Assembly: GCA_019137255.1 (NCBI GenBank)
Contig: WPDH01000280.1
Location: forward strand, 124,001-188,000
Reading direction: 5' to 3'
Source of the DNA: Corinectria fuckeliana
Taxonomy: Eukaryota > Ascomycota > Sordariomycetes > Hypocreales > Nectriaceae
Length of the DNA stretch: 64,000 nucleotides
Made by a program: the position numbers and the translations under genes
The notes under the pieces: generated by a model
Told to the model about the DNA's origin: nothing
The model's database searches: none
What the model saw: the letters and a program-made list of their open reading frames with translations, nothing else
Shown: piece by piece, positions 45,038 to 56,209 of the stretch
Layout of the letters: the number at the start of each line of letters is the position of its first letter
Numbering within the stretch: the first letter of the stretch is position 1

Positions 45038-46268
45038 TTAGTCTGAATTCCACAGCATGGATGGCTCGATAGGGCCAACCAAGGAATGGCGACGCTTGGG
45101 ATATGCATTATCATCAAGATCTCCGGAATCGGGCAGAGGCGAGGGGGTTGCTTGAGGTAAACGTCTACTGCGAACATCGGCCATTATCGAACCGTACCGC
45201 GATTCACGCCCGTAGGCGTCCAACTTGACACGCCCGGTAGCTTTGCGGACAGGAAAGCTTCTGACTGCAGTCCGAGTTAGTCAGTTCGTCCGGAGCGTGA
45301 GGAGAGGGTTCCGGCATAGAAGATGTACTTGCCATTGAAATTGAGTTGGATAAACTCATGTATGTAGTCCTGACTGATGCGACTCCAGAATTTGCCGCTT
45401 CCTTCCGAAAACTCCAGAAGGGGCACACCGGCTTGCAGGTGTTGAAGGGGGTCATGTTTGTCTTCGTAGAACTCCACAGTTCCACCAAACAGTGGCCCTT
45501 CCCAGGCACGGCCTGCCTCGCCCTCATTTTCGTTACCGAATCCTTGGTAGGTGATGTTAGGTGGCGTACCTGGGTCCCTGACGCCGGTCAGGAAGCCAGT
45601 GAAAAAGTGGACAAGCTCGTGTGCGACTGACAACCCAAGCTGGAAGATGAAGGTTTCCCAGTTTGTCATGCAGTTCTTGTAATCTTCGTTGGTTGTTTCC
45701 CTATACGAGAGTGCAAGTTCCCCAACCGCAACCATGTTGTCGATGAGCTGGAGGAGTGAGCTTTATATGTATTAGGGAGAGGCATGAATTGACCGGGCTC
45801 TCTTACCATCTTGCTGATCATTAGTTTCCCTGCAGCCTTACCGCTGTAATTCCTCATGTCATTGCCCCAATTGTTTTTCAGCATTCTGGCTTCGCCGGGA
45901 ACTGTATTGGTAAGGTAGACATCAGGAAAGTCCGAGCGCATTTCTTGAATGAATACCTCAACCCATCTGGGCATGTCCATCGTGTCGAAATGATATACAT
46001 GTCGAACGCCATTCCTTTCTAGAGTGTTGACCATCTTGCGTCCAACCATTGCAAGCATTTCTTTGCCTTGTTTGCATCCCAGCATGGCTAGCCCGACGTG
46101 GATGATGGAGGCAACAGCTTGGTACCGAGGGTCACCCGGGGCTGTACTGTCGTATTGGGGCGGGGACAATCCATTTGGAACGGTCAAGGCACCAGACGGA
46201 TCTTTCAAGATCCTAAGGTTTCCAATCTCGCTGGTGAAAGGATGATCTGAAGAACGTGAGGTCGACAT
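45038..46268 (-). CDS. Unrecognised protein with HELVH zinc-metallopeptidase-like motif
   Basis: 367 aa from three exons (46268-45807, 45747-45329, 45260-45038), with introns of 59 and 68 bp; the last uses GTCAG and restores a C-terminal frame that reads GRVKLDAYGRESRYG and ends EPSMLWNSD. The central LSVAHELVHFFTGFLTG fits H-E-x-x-H with a hydrophobic setting, as in gluzincin or related metallopeptidases; a third ligand cannot be assigned with confidence (a Glu in EGPLFGGTVEFYED lies 30 residues later). No signal peptide. The N-terminal half has no motif I know. Function: possibly a protease or an inactive relative. The splice model is my reading and deserves transcript support. Confidence 0.6.
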
Positions 46269-46963
46269 TGCGGAAGTGATTTGGAGCTGAACTGATGCGT
46301 GAGGAGTTCTCGTCTTGGATGTTGATATGAGGGAGGTGTCTCCTATGTGTCACTTGAGCGAGATGGTGTAAGTGGTCTGAACAATGACTTGGAAACTAAA
46401 ATATGCATAGAGTCTCCAAGTTCTATATACTTTGAGAGAGAACTCCCTCCCCAGAGTTGTCATCGTGACTCGCAGATAAAACCAACGACTTCATCACTTA
46501 GTTGGTGACATTCGACAGTGGCTTGTTGCGACTAGGTCTCAGACGAGGCTGAATCAGAACGAATGGGTCAACTATCAGAGATCGTTACCGCCTCTGCAAG
46601 TCTCCACCTTCCCTATAGGTACTGTAAGTAGAAGTGCAGGCTCTTAGAGTACTCTGAAACGCTGAAAACAAGCATAGGGACATGCGTCCATCACATGGGT
46701 GACATCGTGACACACTCACATATCAGCTGCTGGTAACACTTTGACATGTCCAAAGGTTTCAGGCAAAACGTTTTTTCAATTATGGACGAGCTAGGGGCTT
46801 TATAAATGCTCAGACGCCCAAAACCCTTCTCGCCAGCCGACGTTGACCTTACATTCTGTTTCAACAAGCGCGTTCTTACAGCCTTATTATGCAACTGTTC
46901 GCTGCCCATTCCACTCGATAACATGAATTAAGACCAAGTGGGTGCCGAAGACACAATATACAA
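46269..46963. other. Intergenic DNA
   Basis: This is the promoter side of the HELVH gene. No further gene seen. Confidence 0.4.
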
Positions 46964-47634
46964 TCATGGCATCTTCTGCGACCGGTGGGAGCGTGCAATT
47001 TCCCGTCCAAGATTCCCTTTTTCGGCCACGCAAACGTCACGTTTAGATTCTGGATCGAACCCCCCTCGGTAGAGCACAGTATGCCCGGGGGAGATGCGAG
47101 CTTCCACGGCTTCGGTTGGCTTCCCGGGAGTGACATTCTTCATCTTGGTGGTTGCAAGAAATTGAGTGGGCTTGGGTTATTGTTGGTTAATGCCAGCGCT
47201 TGTTATAGAGGCTGGTAACTCACCCTCATCTTCTAAGGTTGTGTCGTGGCTAGTCCCACGAATTAAGGCCCTGGCCATGCCCTCGAACGAAACCGAGCCG
47301 TCATTAATTTCTCTGCCCGGATCAGGGCCCTAGTTAGCTCAGTGAGACTAGATGGTGCTAGCGGCGGTCCCGTTGAAGCCGAGGTAGATCAGAGTCTAGC
47401 GTGAGAAGAGAAGTCGAGGAACAACGATGAGTCGTCCAACATAGCGGCGATTGGGACACCCAGCGACGGGAGAGGGACATCGCAGTAGTCCGCAGAACTA
47501 AAGTTGGTCAAGCGCCGTTTATGGATGCGCAGCAGCGAGGTGCCGTCAATGAGATGGACGGTGTTCTTTTTCTGAAAAGACTCTAGATCCTCCTGCTGGA
47601 GGATGGGCTCTACGAACATCTTATTGGCGGGCAT
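46964..47634 (-). CDS. Possible multi-exon hypothetical gene
   Basis: Three coding-looking pieces lie on the minus strand. The first starts MPANKMFVEPILQQEDL (from 47634) and stays open to 47389. The second (about 47330-47222) reads NDGSVSFEGMARALIRGTSH, bounded by CTAACTAG before it and a GTGAGT donor after it. The third (about 47140-46964) reads MKNVTPGKPTEAVEARI and then HTVLYRGGF. The first and second cannot be joined with a convincing donor, so the model is incomplete or the gene is degenerate. No family recognised. Confidence 0.25.
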
Positions 47635-48158
47635 TCGAAACGGGGTTGAAAGTAGTCAAGATTGAAACAAGGCTGCGCAGCGGCGATGGAGGTCAAGCAG
47701 TGATGGAGTTATTACCAATAGAGAAGAGCCAAAGACAGGCGAGATACCAAAGTATTCAAAAAATTTGGAGATATTCCGCAACAGGTTAACAAGATACCAA
47801 CGGTTGCTAATGAGGACTAGTTCCTGCCAAGGTCCTGGAAAAACTAATGTTATTACCCACCCTGAGTCGGCGTGAGAGTCTCAGTCGATCAAGACAGCAC
47901 AGTCGCCCTGGCTTCCCCTGATCGTTGTATCCCAATAATGACAAGGTCAGAATACCCGAATATCGCTTCAGGTAGTCACTTGTCTGACTGGAGAATCCTT
48001 GAGATTGAGTTGACGTTATTAGACCTGTAAGCCTGTAAATCTTGAGTAATCTTGCCTATCCTGTGGCTCTAGAACATCAACGTCAATTTTATTGGTCGAT
48101 GAGTTGATCCGTATCTACTCCGTATGTTTCAGATCAAAATCTCAACACAGTAACCCTA
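47635..48158. other. Intergenic DNA
   Basis: About 520 bp without supported features. Confidence 0.4.
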
Positions 48159-50100
48159 TTACTGGTCAAACACCTTTCCAGGGTTCAGAAGCCAGCTAGA
48201 ACTCAGTGAGTAGTTGCTCTGGACAGAATCAGGGAGTGGGCTTACTGCGGATCCAGGGTTTCTTTGAGCGCCTTCATCACCCCGATAGTAGCTGGGCCAA
48301 GTTCCTTCAGAAGACAATGCTACTCATAATTAACCTGAAGGAACTCTGGTCATGGGATGCCCTAGACTTGCCTTCTTTCCAAGCCCAATTCCATGCTCGC
48401 CTGAAACGGTGCCTTCCATCTCCAGGGCGCGCACCATCATCGAGTCCACACAATCCGACACAGCTTTGCGCTGCTGCTCGTCATCCGGATTGTACATTAC
48501 GGCCTGGTGGAAGTTTCCATCTCCAACATGGCCGAGAACACTACTGAAGAGCCCCAACTTGCCAGCTCGCTCCTTGGATAGTTCTGTGCCGCTCGAATCA
48601 GCTCGCCTCTCAAAGCCCCATCACTGTACCCCAACCTACCGATCAGCTCGGCCATTTGTGACAGCGGAACGGCCACGTCCGTAGACCATATCTGGGTGCC
48701 TTCTGGCCGAGCAGCAAGAGACGCCCAGAGGGCTTGTTTCCTAGCCGACCACAGAGACCGCATCTGCTCTTCCGTGCTCGCAGACTGGAAAGTGTGACAG
48801 CCGTTGGACTTGACAATCTCGTGTGCCAATTGTATACTATCCCTGACTGAGTTCTCCGAGCCTGAAAACCTGCCAAATAGATTAGGACTGAGTTGTGGTG
48901 ATACTCTACGCGGTTGGTCTTACTTGAGAAATAGTGTCGGACTCTCATCCCACAATCTTCCGCCAGCTCCGCCGCTCATGTTGATCACCTTCATCTGAAC
49001 ATCATCCATCAGCTCTAGAGCAGCTAAAGGTACACCCCGTCTCATCATCTTGAAAGCAGCGTCTGCAGCGTCTTTGACAGTTGAAAAGGTAGCCGTCGCA
49101 ACACTGGAGCTTTCCGGTATGATTGCCAACTTCAACGTCGCTTCGGTGATGATTCCCAGGGTTCCTTCCGAGCCGGTAAAGAGGGCCGTCAGGTTATATC
49201 CCGCCGATGTCTTGCGAGGACGATGTCTAGTCTTGATGACAGACCCGTCCGCCAAGACAACTGTGAGGTTGAGCACGTAGTCTTTCATGGTGCCGTACCT
49301 CATCGCGTTCGTCCCGCTACAGTTGGTCGCCACCATGCCACCGACGAGAGCAGTGGGACTCGGATCTAGAGGCAGGAAGAGACCTGTGTGCTTTATCCCT
49401 TCATTGAGTTTCGTCCAGTTGACGCCAGCCTGCACAACAACGTCCATGTCTTCGGGGTGGAATGCGACGATCTTGTCCATGCGAGACAGGTCCAGGCAGA
49501 TGCCCGAGTGAGGAGAACTAAAGTTGCCTTCAACACTTGAGCCCGCCCCGTACGGAACCATGGGGACCTTGTATTTGGTGCAAACCGTGGCAATTCCCGA
49601 AACCTCCTGGGTGGTTGTGGGATGAACGACGGCGACTGGGCGAGCATCGGTGTTGGACGTGGACCACTCGGAGTAGCCGTGCTCGTCGAGGTCATGCTCG
49701 TCAACGCTGACTGCATCCACTCCTAGTAACAGCCGGATTTCCTCGACTGCCTTCATCAGTGAGTAGGGATGCTATTCAAAATGTAGAGTTACTGGCAGAC
49801 CTTCATCATGGTAGCCGAATCAGCATACCTTCCGCGAGCTGCGCCGCGTACGCCATCGGTCTCCTTCCACCTTGGAGCTACCTCGGCACTTGACTTCAGG
49901 AAGAGGCCATAAGTGAAGGCCGAAGCTGTAGCAAGGCCGCCTACCACGATCCCAGCCACGCCATAGCCAAGACGCTGTTGTTGATCGCTGGCCCGTGAGG
50001 TAGAGGACAACCGCCCCAGTATCTTCGGTGCGTACTGGCCACCCCTGCCCGCTGAGAGCAATTGGGGTCGCCGCGTAGCCTGTCTTAGCGCATTCGCCAT
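48159..50100 (-). CDS. DLD1: D-lactate dehydrogenase (cytochrome c), mitochondrial
   Basis: Oxidises D-lactate to pyruvate and passes electrons to cytochrome c at the inner mitochondrial membrane. About 561 aa from six exons (50100-about 49801, about 49756-48924, 48869-48640, 48583-48372, 48319-48246, 48195-48159). The Arg-rich start MANALRQATRRPQLL is a targeting signal, and YGVAGIVVGGLATASAFTYG is a membrane anchor. The FAD-binding PCMH domain has PYGAGSSVEGNFSSPHSG and GTNAMRYGTM. The C-terminal FAD-oxidase domain ends with LGHVGDGNFHQ, EHGIGLGKK and the final WLLNPGKVFDQ. Intron 4 (48371-48320) has a GC donor, GCAAGT. The exact ends of intron 1 are unclear because GATGAAG occurs on both sides. 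The gene symbol is by family similarity. Confidence 0.9.
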
Positions 50101-50566
50101 CGTCGCGGTAACGAGGCTGTACAGGACAAGCGTTTCCAGCTAGAAGATGTGCGGGATATACTTGTTGGTGTAGTCGGAACAAAGTCCTTTCAGACGCGGA
50201 GTTGAGCTCTTGAAAGTTTCCTGATGCAACCCGGCCGTCAGATATTCCGAAACCAGATCGGCCAGTTATGTGTGGGGACGCCGTCCAATCGAAGGACCGT
50301 GGGATAGGGATGCACACCATGGTGGGGAAGTCTGGGGCAAATCCGGGGCACTCGGGAGTTTATATACATACTTTAAAGTGATAAAAGGTCTAGCCATTTA
50401 TCTGACGGGATTCTTTCTTATCTTCTTGCTTAAAAACCCTCCAGTTGAGCATCTCTAGCCAGTCACTATTAGGACTGTAAAACTTAATGCGCCTCTCATA
50501 TTCAGTCTGCTATGCTAGTGTGGTCCTTAATCGTCTCCGGGAATCTCCCCGGTCACCCCTCTCCTC
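50101..50566. other. Spacer between D-lactate dehydrogenase start and kinase stop
   Basis: This stretch holds the promoter of the dehydrogenase gene. No gene seen. Confidence 0.45.
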
Positions 50567-51640
50567 TCAGGCCGCCTCGTTGGACAAGCTCTGCATCTCG
50601 TTGTACGCCTTCTCGGTCCAGTCAAATACGTTGTCGTACTTGTAGCCCTTGGAATTAAACAGGCCACGAAAAAGCCCAAGAAGGTATGAGTAGTTGGGCT
50701 TGTCGAACTTTAGCGACCGAACATACTTGATGTATGTGACAAATTGCTTCGGCAGCCCCTCGCAGATTTTTAACACCGACAAATTAATCTTCTTGTCCTT
50801 AATCATCATGATCTGTTCCAGCTCGTGTGAGGCCTTCAGGCCCGTCCATGGCAACTCGCCGCGAAGAAGCTCGATAAGCACATATCCCAGGGACTCTAAG
50901 TCGTCGCCCCAGGATTGTTCTATATAGACGTTAGCTGAGTGATGGTAATCGGGTTATATAAACACGCACCTCGTCCCTGATCGCTCCTAACACTGGCGTA
51001 ATGGGCGGTCCCGATACGGGGGCGGTACCCGTCCTTCCGATGCTCCACCGCATCGGCGTGCTTCTTCGCCAGGCCAAAGTCGATTGCGTAGAGCACGTTT
51101 CCTTGTTTGCCCACTCCCATGAGGAGATTTTCCGGTTTGATGTCGCGGTGGAGAAATCCTTTAGAATGGATGTACCTGAGCCGAGAAATGGCCTGGTCGG
51201 CCACAAGGAGAACAGTCTTGAGCGAGAGACGTCGGCCGCAGTAATTGAGGAGATCCCCGAGCGATGGACCGAGTATTTCCTGGACCATGACGTTGTAGTC
51301 GTCCTCCCGTCCAATCCAAAAGACTCGCGGTATCCCGACGCCGCCAGACAAGGCCTTGTACGCCGCTGCTTCGTTATCGAGGAACATGTTGTTGACGTCG
51401 ACATGCGTAAGCTTCATCGCGACCTCTTCATTCGACTTGGTGTCGGTCCCTAACTGAGATCAGCCCCGGTTCAGCACCACGAGATGTCAAGACTCAAAAC
51501 GTACCCTGGTAAACGAGGCCGAAGCCTCCTCGGCCGATCTTACGGTCGACACGATATCGATCACCGACCCAGATGGGCTAGACGATGTGGAGTGAGAACT
51601 TGTTCCTACGGCTGGAAGAGTGTGGGATCCATACCTTCAT
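50567..51640 (-). CDS. Casein kinase I-like protein kinase
   Basis: Ser/Thr kinase, 303 aa, from four exons (51640-51635, 51577-51505, 51449-50970, 50919-50567). Exon 1 codes only for Met-Lys. Gly-rich loop IGRGGFGLVYQG, VAIK-type Lys in EVAMKLTH, catalytic loop FLHRDIKPENLLMG and the DFG region IDFGLAKK are present. The CK1 hallmark after the activation loop reads GTAHYASVRSDQGREQSWGD and continues DLESLGYVLIELLRGELPW; canonical CK1 has TGTARYASxNTHLG at this point, so the substrate-facing loop is divergent. There is no C-terminal regulatory tail, unlike Yck-type or CK1-epsilon enzymes. Probably cytosolic or nuclear; the pathway is unknown. The splices at GTATGG, GTACGT and GTGCGT all restore frame. 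Confidence 0.88.
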
Positions 51641-52204
51641 TTTGTCTGATTGTTGTGGGATAGGCGAGGTGTTGGTGCTCTGGACGGTAAGGTAGCCAGG
51701 GCCAACGAGAGGGAAACTGACGCCCCTTTATGCACCGACGGACTCGCCACAACTCACACTACAGTATTATGTCATCCAGCCGGCGTTTAACGGCCCTTGA
51801 TCGGAAAAATACACATGTAGTTTTGTGTGCGTAACTTGCTGACAGGCATTGTGGCCTTGGATTCAAGACAACCACCCTGGTGTAACGAACAAAGACACCA
51901 CTAGCAGCTACATCTTTCACATCAACACAACCTCAACGCAACGCCACCGCATTGACTGTCATATCAATGGCCAACAACGGTAGTTAAGAAGTATCCCAAG
52001 TTGAAAGGAGATAAGATAAAGAAGACAAGACAACGAAACGTAGAGTGAAAGACTTCGTTGGGTACGTGATATACTGCGCGGGTAGAGACATGGCATTCGT
52101 GTAGCACAAGTTGGAAGACAGCGTTGGGATAAATACGCGACCGGTGCAGATTTCCTCACTCTGCTACTGTCTCCTCATATCTGACATTCACACATCGTCT
52201 CCTG
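51641..52204. promoter_or_regulatory. Divergent promoter region
   Basis: 564 bp between the head-to-head starts of the CK1-like kinase and the DUF7924-like gene. No gene supported; it presumably carries both promoters. Confidence 0.45.
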
Positions 52205-53566
52205 ATGTCGACTCTCGATGATAAGCCGCTCATGGCGACACAGAAGAGCGCGAAGCGACAGAAGAGTGCGAAGCGACAGCGTGCAGACGCAGCTGACTCA
52301 GAGCGGGTAGACGAGCATGGCAAACAAGATGCAGGCGAACGTCACCATCCTCAAGCAAACAAGGCCACTTCGCAAGTTAAAAAGTCCAAGTTCACCCCTT
52401 CGTTCTGGGATTCTCGGCCATGGATCTTGCTCACCCCACGAGCCCTGACAGAACTCGACCGCCGAAACAGTATCAGGCCGCGCGCAACATTCACGGCGGC
52501 CGACGGACGCCGAAAAAGTCTTACTGAATTCGCAAGGCGTGGGGCCCGGACCTTTGTCATCTTCGAAGTGTAAGACTTCCTTGTTCTTGTTTCGCCAGTT
52601 CAACTAACAACCATGCAGTATACTGGTCGTGGCACTGTTGTTCACGACAGTACTGTTATCAACGAGATGGGCAGGACCATCAAAAAGGCCGCCAAACCGG
52701 CGAGAAAAGGACTGTCTGCGTACAATCCGAATTTCGAAAACGAAGCACGAAAACATTCTATCTACATGAAAAACAAGAATATGGGGCCGACGGACATGGC
52801 AGATCTACTCAAATATCTGGCGGAAAAGATAACATCTGTCTCACTAGACAACTTCTCAGACCATGAGTTTGATTGGTTTCTCAAAGTCCACGACAGTCTG
52901 GCTTCAAAAGCAGACATCATGCGCAAAATAATTCCCCGAATATCTGGCGACATGGCGTACATTCCGAACAGCGGCAGTGTTACCTTCAACAACCTCGAGT
53001 CAATGGCTGAGGGCTCAACCTCCAGTGTGAGACCCGACTTCTACGACGGAGCTCGATTGGAGGAAATCGACGCCCTTGTTGACGAGCTGGGCCGTTTCCT
53101 CATTCCCACTACGTCCTTTCGGGGTCCAGTGGCACCAAACTTCTTCCTCGAGATCGAAGCTCCGTGGGGGAACCAAGGGGTGATGAAACGGAAGGCTAGC
53201 GTCTACGGGGCAATTGGGGCCCGCGCCATGCACGCCTTGCAAAACTATGGAGAGGCTGAACCGACATACGATGGCAATATCTACTCCTACAGCGCCACTT
53301 ACCATGCTGGGCGTCGAGTGCTGCAGCTCTACGTCCATCACATCACCGCGCCGACGACTGAAGGTGGGCAGCCTGAGTACCATATGACGGAACTGAAGGG
53401 ATTCCAGATTACACATAGTCGAGAAGCCTTTCTGGAGGGAGCAACAATGTTCAGGAATGCCAGGCTCCTGGCACAAAAGCAGCGAGACAGGTTCATCAAG
53501 GCCGCAAATGCCAAGAGATTGCTACTCGACGGCTCTCCAACTCCAGCGGCTCAACTGCATCCCTGA
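52205..53566 (+). CDS. DUF7924-like fungal protein with probable C-terminal frame break
   Basis: Two exons (52205-52567 and 52619-53566) give 436 aa. The start is basic and disordered (QKSAKRQKSAKRQRA). The second part contains VAPNFFLEIEAPWGN, KASVYGAIGARAMHALQNYG and a YSATYHAGRRVLQLYVHHI stretch, resembling the fungal DUF7924-type family, in which a buried E-x-K or similar core recalls nucleases; that resemblance is a weak inference. Beyond the stop another frame, open to 53775, reads NSSGSTASLKSNHGK and then KRPQEEEEDKRRPVKRQ, the kind of basic tail expected for this family. So a one-base indel at about 53520-53545, real or from sequencing, probably cuts off the last 75 residues. Confidence 0.65.
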
Positions 53567-55684
53567 AATCCAACCATGGCAAAGCGCAGTCCCCATTCGA
53601 GGATGATGACCCGCAAGATCCTACGACAGGCCTCGCGACGGCCGTCGCCTCTCGCCGGCCCCGAGCTAAGCGACCTCAGGAGGAGGAGGAAGATAAGAGA
53701 CGTCCAGTGAAGCGTCAAGCACGTTTTGCTTTCGGGATACCCCGAGGCTTTTGGATGAGACGGCAGGACGACTAGGGCCGCAGGCGAGTCCCGCAAGACC
53801 AAGAGGTCAGGACTCGAGTGGCCGACTGGATGGAGCAACATTGGACGATCGTAGCCATTGTCTTTCTTCGGAAAGTCGCTAATTTGGGCGTGTGCTATGG
53901 GGAAAGCAAGTTGGCAACAGGACCGAGTCAGAAGAGGGCCTTCAAGAAGAGGACTGTCGTGTATGGCGTTAACTAGTTTTTGTTTTAAATGACTGAATTG
54001 ATACTTGACTAAAGCATATACCTCATGTCCTTCAACTGCCAGCACAAACATTGTTCTCTTAGCTATTGAGATTGATTACCCGAGTCCGACATCCAAGGGT
54101 TCTCGTCGTGTCTTCACTAAAATAGTCAATATGGAAGTGCCACGTGGTTGAGCTCTGACAATATAGCACAGAGTGCAAAAGTATGGAAAGAAAAAGGCTG
54201 TGGCACGATGCACTAGATCATCTTAAAACTTGGGTCATAGGAAGGATCACAAGACATTGGACCAAGGAGAACCCTTTCATCTAGCCCGTTTCGATATAAA
54301 TGGACACGCTTTTAGATAGAGCGATAATCAACGCTGAGAAGAGAGTTTGGGTCGAAACCACCTTCGTTGTGAGCGAGCATGCATAGACGAGAGCTGTGTA
54401 CTATTCACCGAGGCTGACTGTGAACGTCTTGGCCCTACTCGAAGAGTCGACAACACAGGAGATGTGGAACTTGCAGCCTGTCAACTACAAGCACGACTTT
54501 TATCAACAAGCGTCGCAGAGCCAGATTGCTACCAGGAATTTACTCATTTCTCGTAAACGTCAGTCTGTTGGTACAAAAGACACGACGAGGGACTAGAGGC
54601 AGAGTACAAAGCTCGGAGGAGCATTAAACATGTGTATGACACGTTAGTATAATGTAACTTCGCTTGGTTTAGAGTCGCAAGGACGGTCATTGAACCGGAC
54701 AAGGTTCAATAATGGCCAAGTTTGCCTTTGCCTTCATTGTGACCAAAGCATTCATTATAAAGGGTGTGGTATCGTATCCGGCTTATTTATTGTGTACGTT
54801 AGACAAATGGTCGAGTTAATCACGGGGACCACCACTCCTGTAATGAAACAGAATTGGACTACCGGTAGACAATGGCATTCGACGAAACAGCCACTACGAT
54901 CGATTGACCCGATCCGTGTATGATGTGTGGATTTGAGGCTGAGACATGCAGTCAACTCAGCACTACAAGAATACCATGTACCAGCCGCCCCTATTCTCAG
55001 GGGGGGAATGTAACCTGACCACGGCTGTCCTACGAGCACCACCCGGCCCGTACAACTATAAGGGAGACTAAATATGTGGTGAACCCGAATAGGCAAAGAT
55101 GAGACTCGACAGTTCTGTAGTGAACACCGAGCAGAGAATACGAGCTACCCCCACATATGCTGGTATTCTTTGAGGGTTGCAGCTACTCAAGCATGCCCTC
55201 GCACAGGGCCGCCAGATACAATGGGAGTAGCCACTCGGGTACGCACCCTGTTATCGCTCTCCGGATCTCCCTTGCAGCAGCCCCTCGGAGACGGCCTCGC
55301 TGGTCGATTAATGCCGCCAGCTATGCACTTTGGGTAAGACAATTTTCTGCCGCTGTGGGGATCGACAGGGAGCAGCCAACTTTCCAGCGTATCGGGTTGG
55401 TGGATCACAGTCCTAGGTAGATGCTGTGCTCGATGACACGGCTGCCGCCACGGCGTCAACATGCCCTTCCGAGAGACATTGCGGCCCGGCGAATGGGAAG
55501 TCCGAAGCGAAGACTAGTAGGCCGAGATGGGCAGGGAGCTGAGGCCCGCGTACAAATAAGGAGCAAGCCCCCGTTGCGAGCTCGAAGCCAAGTTCCCCTT
55601 TCATTCCCTCTCCTGCCCAACTCGATCTTCATCGTCTTTTGCAACACCCAAGTCTACTTTTTTCTCACAACACTGCACATCATC
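53567..55684. other. Frame-shifted tail, then gene-poor region
   Basis: 53567-53775 encodes the displaced C-terminal tail of the preceding gene. The remaining 1.9 kb has only short unrecognised frames (for example 54347-54556). The last 100 bases are the CT-rich leader of the secreted protein gene. Confidence 0.45.
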
Positions 55685-56209
55685 ATGTACGCCTCGAGAC
55701 TTGTCCACTTGTTCACAGCCCTTGCCGCTGCCGGAGCCGTCACTGCCGAGTGCTACGACGAGAAGCCAGCTCTGCACTGCTACAACGGCCCCGACGACAG
55801 CCCCCAGGACCTCACTGTTGCGGACATCACCTACATCGGCAACTCGCTCCGAGCCTACGGCCGCGAGGTCGACGGAGGCCGCTACTTCACCATGACGGCC
55901 AAGGACGCTCCGGACTGCGCCGAGTGGGTGCTGTTCACTCAGGGCTCGGTCACTGCCCTGGCCAAGCACACCCATCCCAAGAAGGATTCATCAGTGCTGT
56001 TTGAGGACATTGCCAACGTCATCGACGGTGGTCAACAGCGCGACGAGGTCGGGCCTGCTCTCGTCCAATGCTTGGCCGACGGAGGCTCGGCCGGGGTCAT
56101 CTTCAACGGCTCCAACCCGGCCTACAAGACTGACGAGTATCGCGACAAGGGCTACACGCCGGAGGGAATTCTGATCAAGCTTGTCAGCTCCGAGCCCGAT
56201 GACCTCTGA
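55685..56209 (+). CDS. Small secreted protein, candidate effector
   Basis: 174 aa, single exon. Signal peptide MYASRLVHLFTALAAAGAVTA, cleavage near residue 21 before ECYDEK. The mature protein is acidic and compact with four Cys (CYDEKPALHC, APDCAEW, LVQCLADG), likely two disulfides, and an NGS glycosylation site. No catalytic motif is recognised. An open frame runs upstream to 55421, but the ATG at 55685 follows a CT-rich leader and begins the signal peptide, so it is preferred. Proteins of this size and type in plant- or insect-associated fungi are often host-interaction proteins. That is an inference from composition, not a family assignment. Confidence 0.8.
   Translation: MYASRLVHLFTALAAAGAVTAECYDEKPALHCYNGPDDSPQDLTVADITYIGNSLRAYGREVDGGRYFTMTAKDAPDCAEWVLFTQGSVTALAKHTHPKKDSSVLFEDIANVIDGGQQRDEVGPALVQCLADGGSAGVIFNGSNPAYKTDEYRDKGYTPEGILIKLVSSEPDDL

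Noticed and set aside
48497..48600. Frameshift in D-lactate dehydrogenase
   Set aside because: An intron (48639-48584, GTAGGT/CAG) restores AELIELSKERAGKLGLF exactly, so the gene is intact here.
55421..55684. 88-residue upstream extension of the secreted protein
   Set aside because: It would bury the signal peptide; the segment looks like leader sequence.
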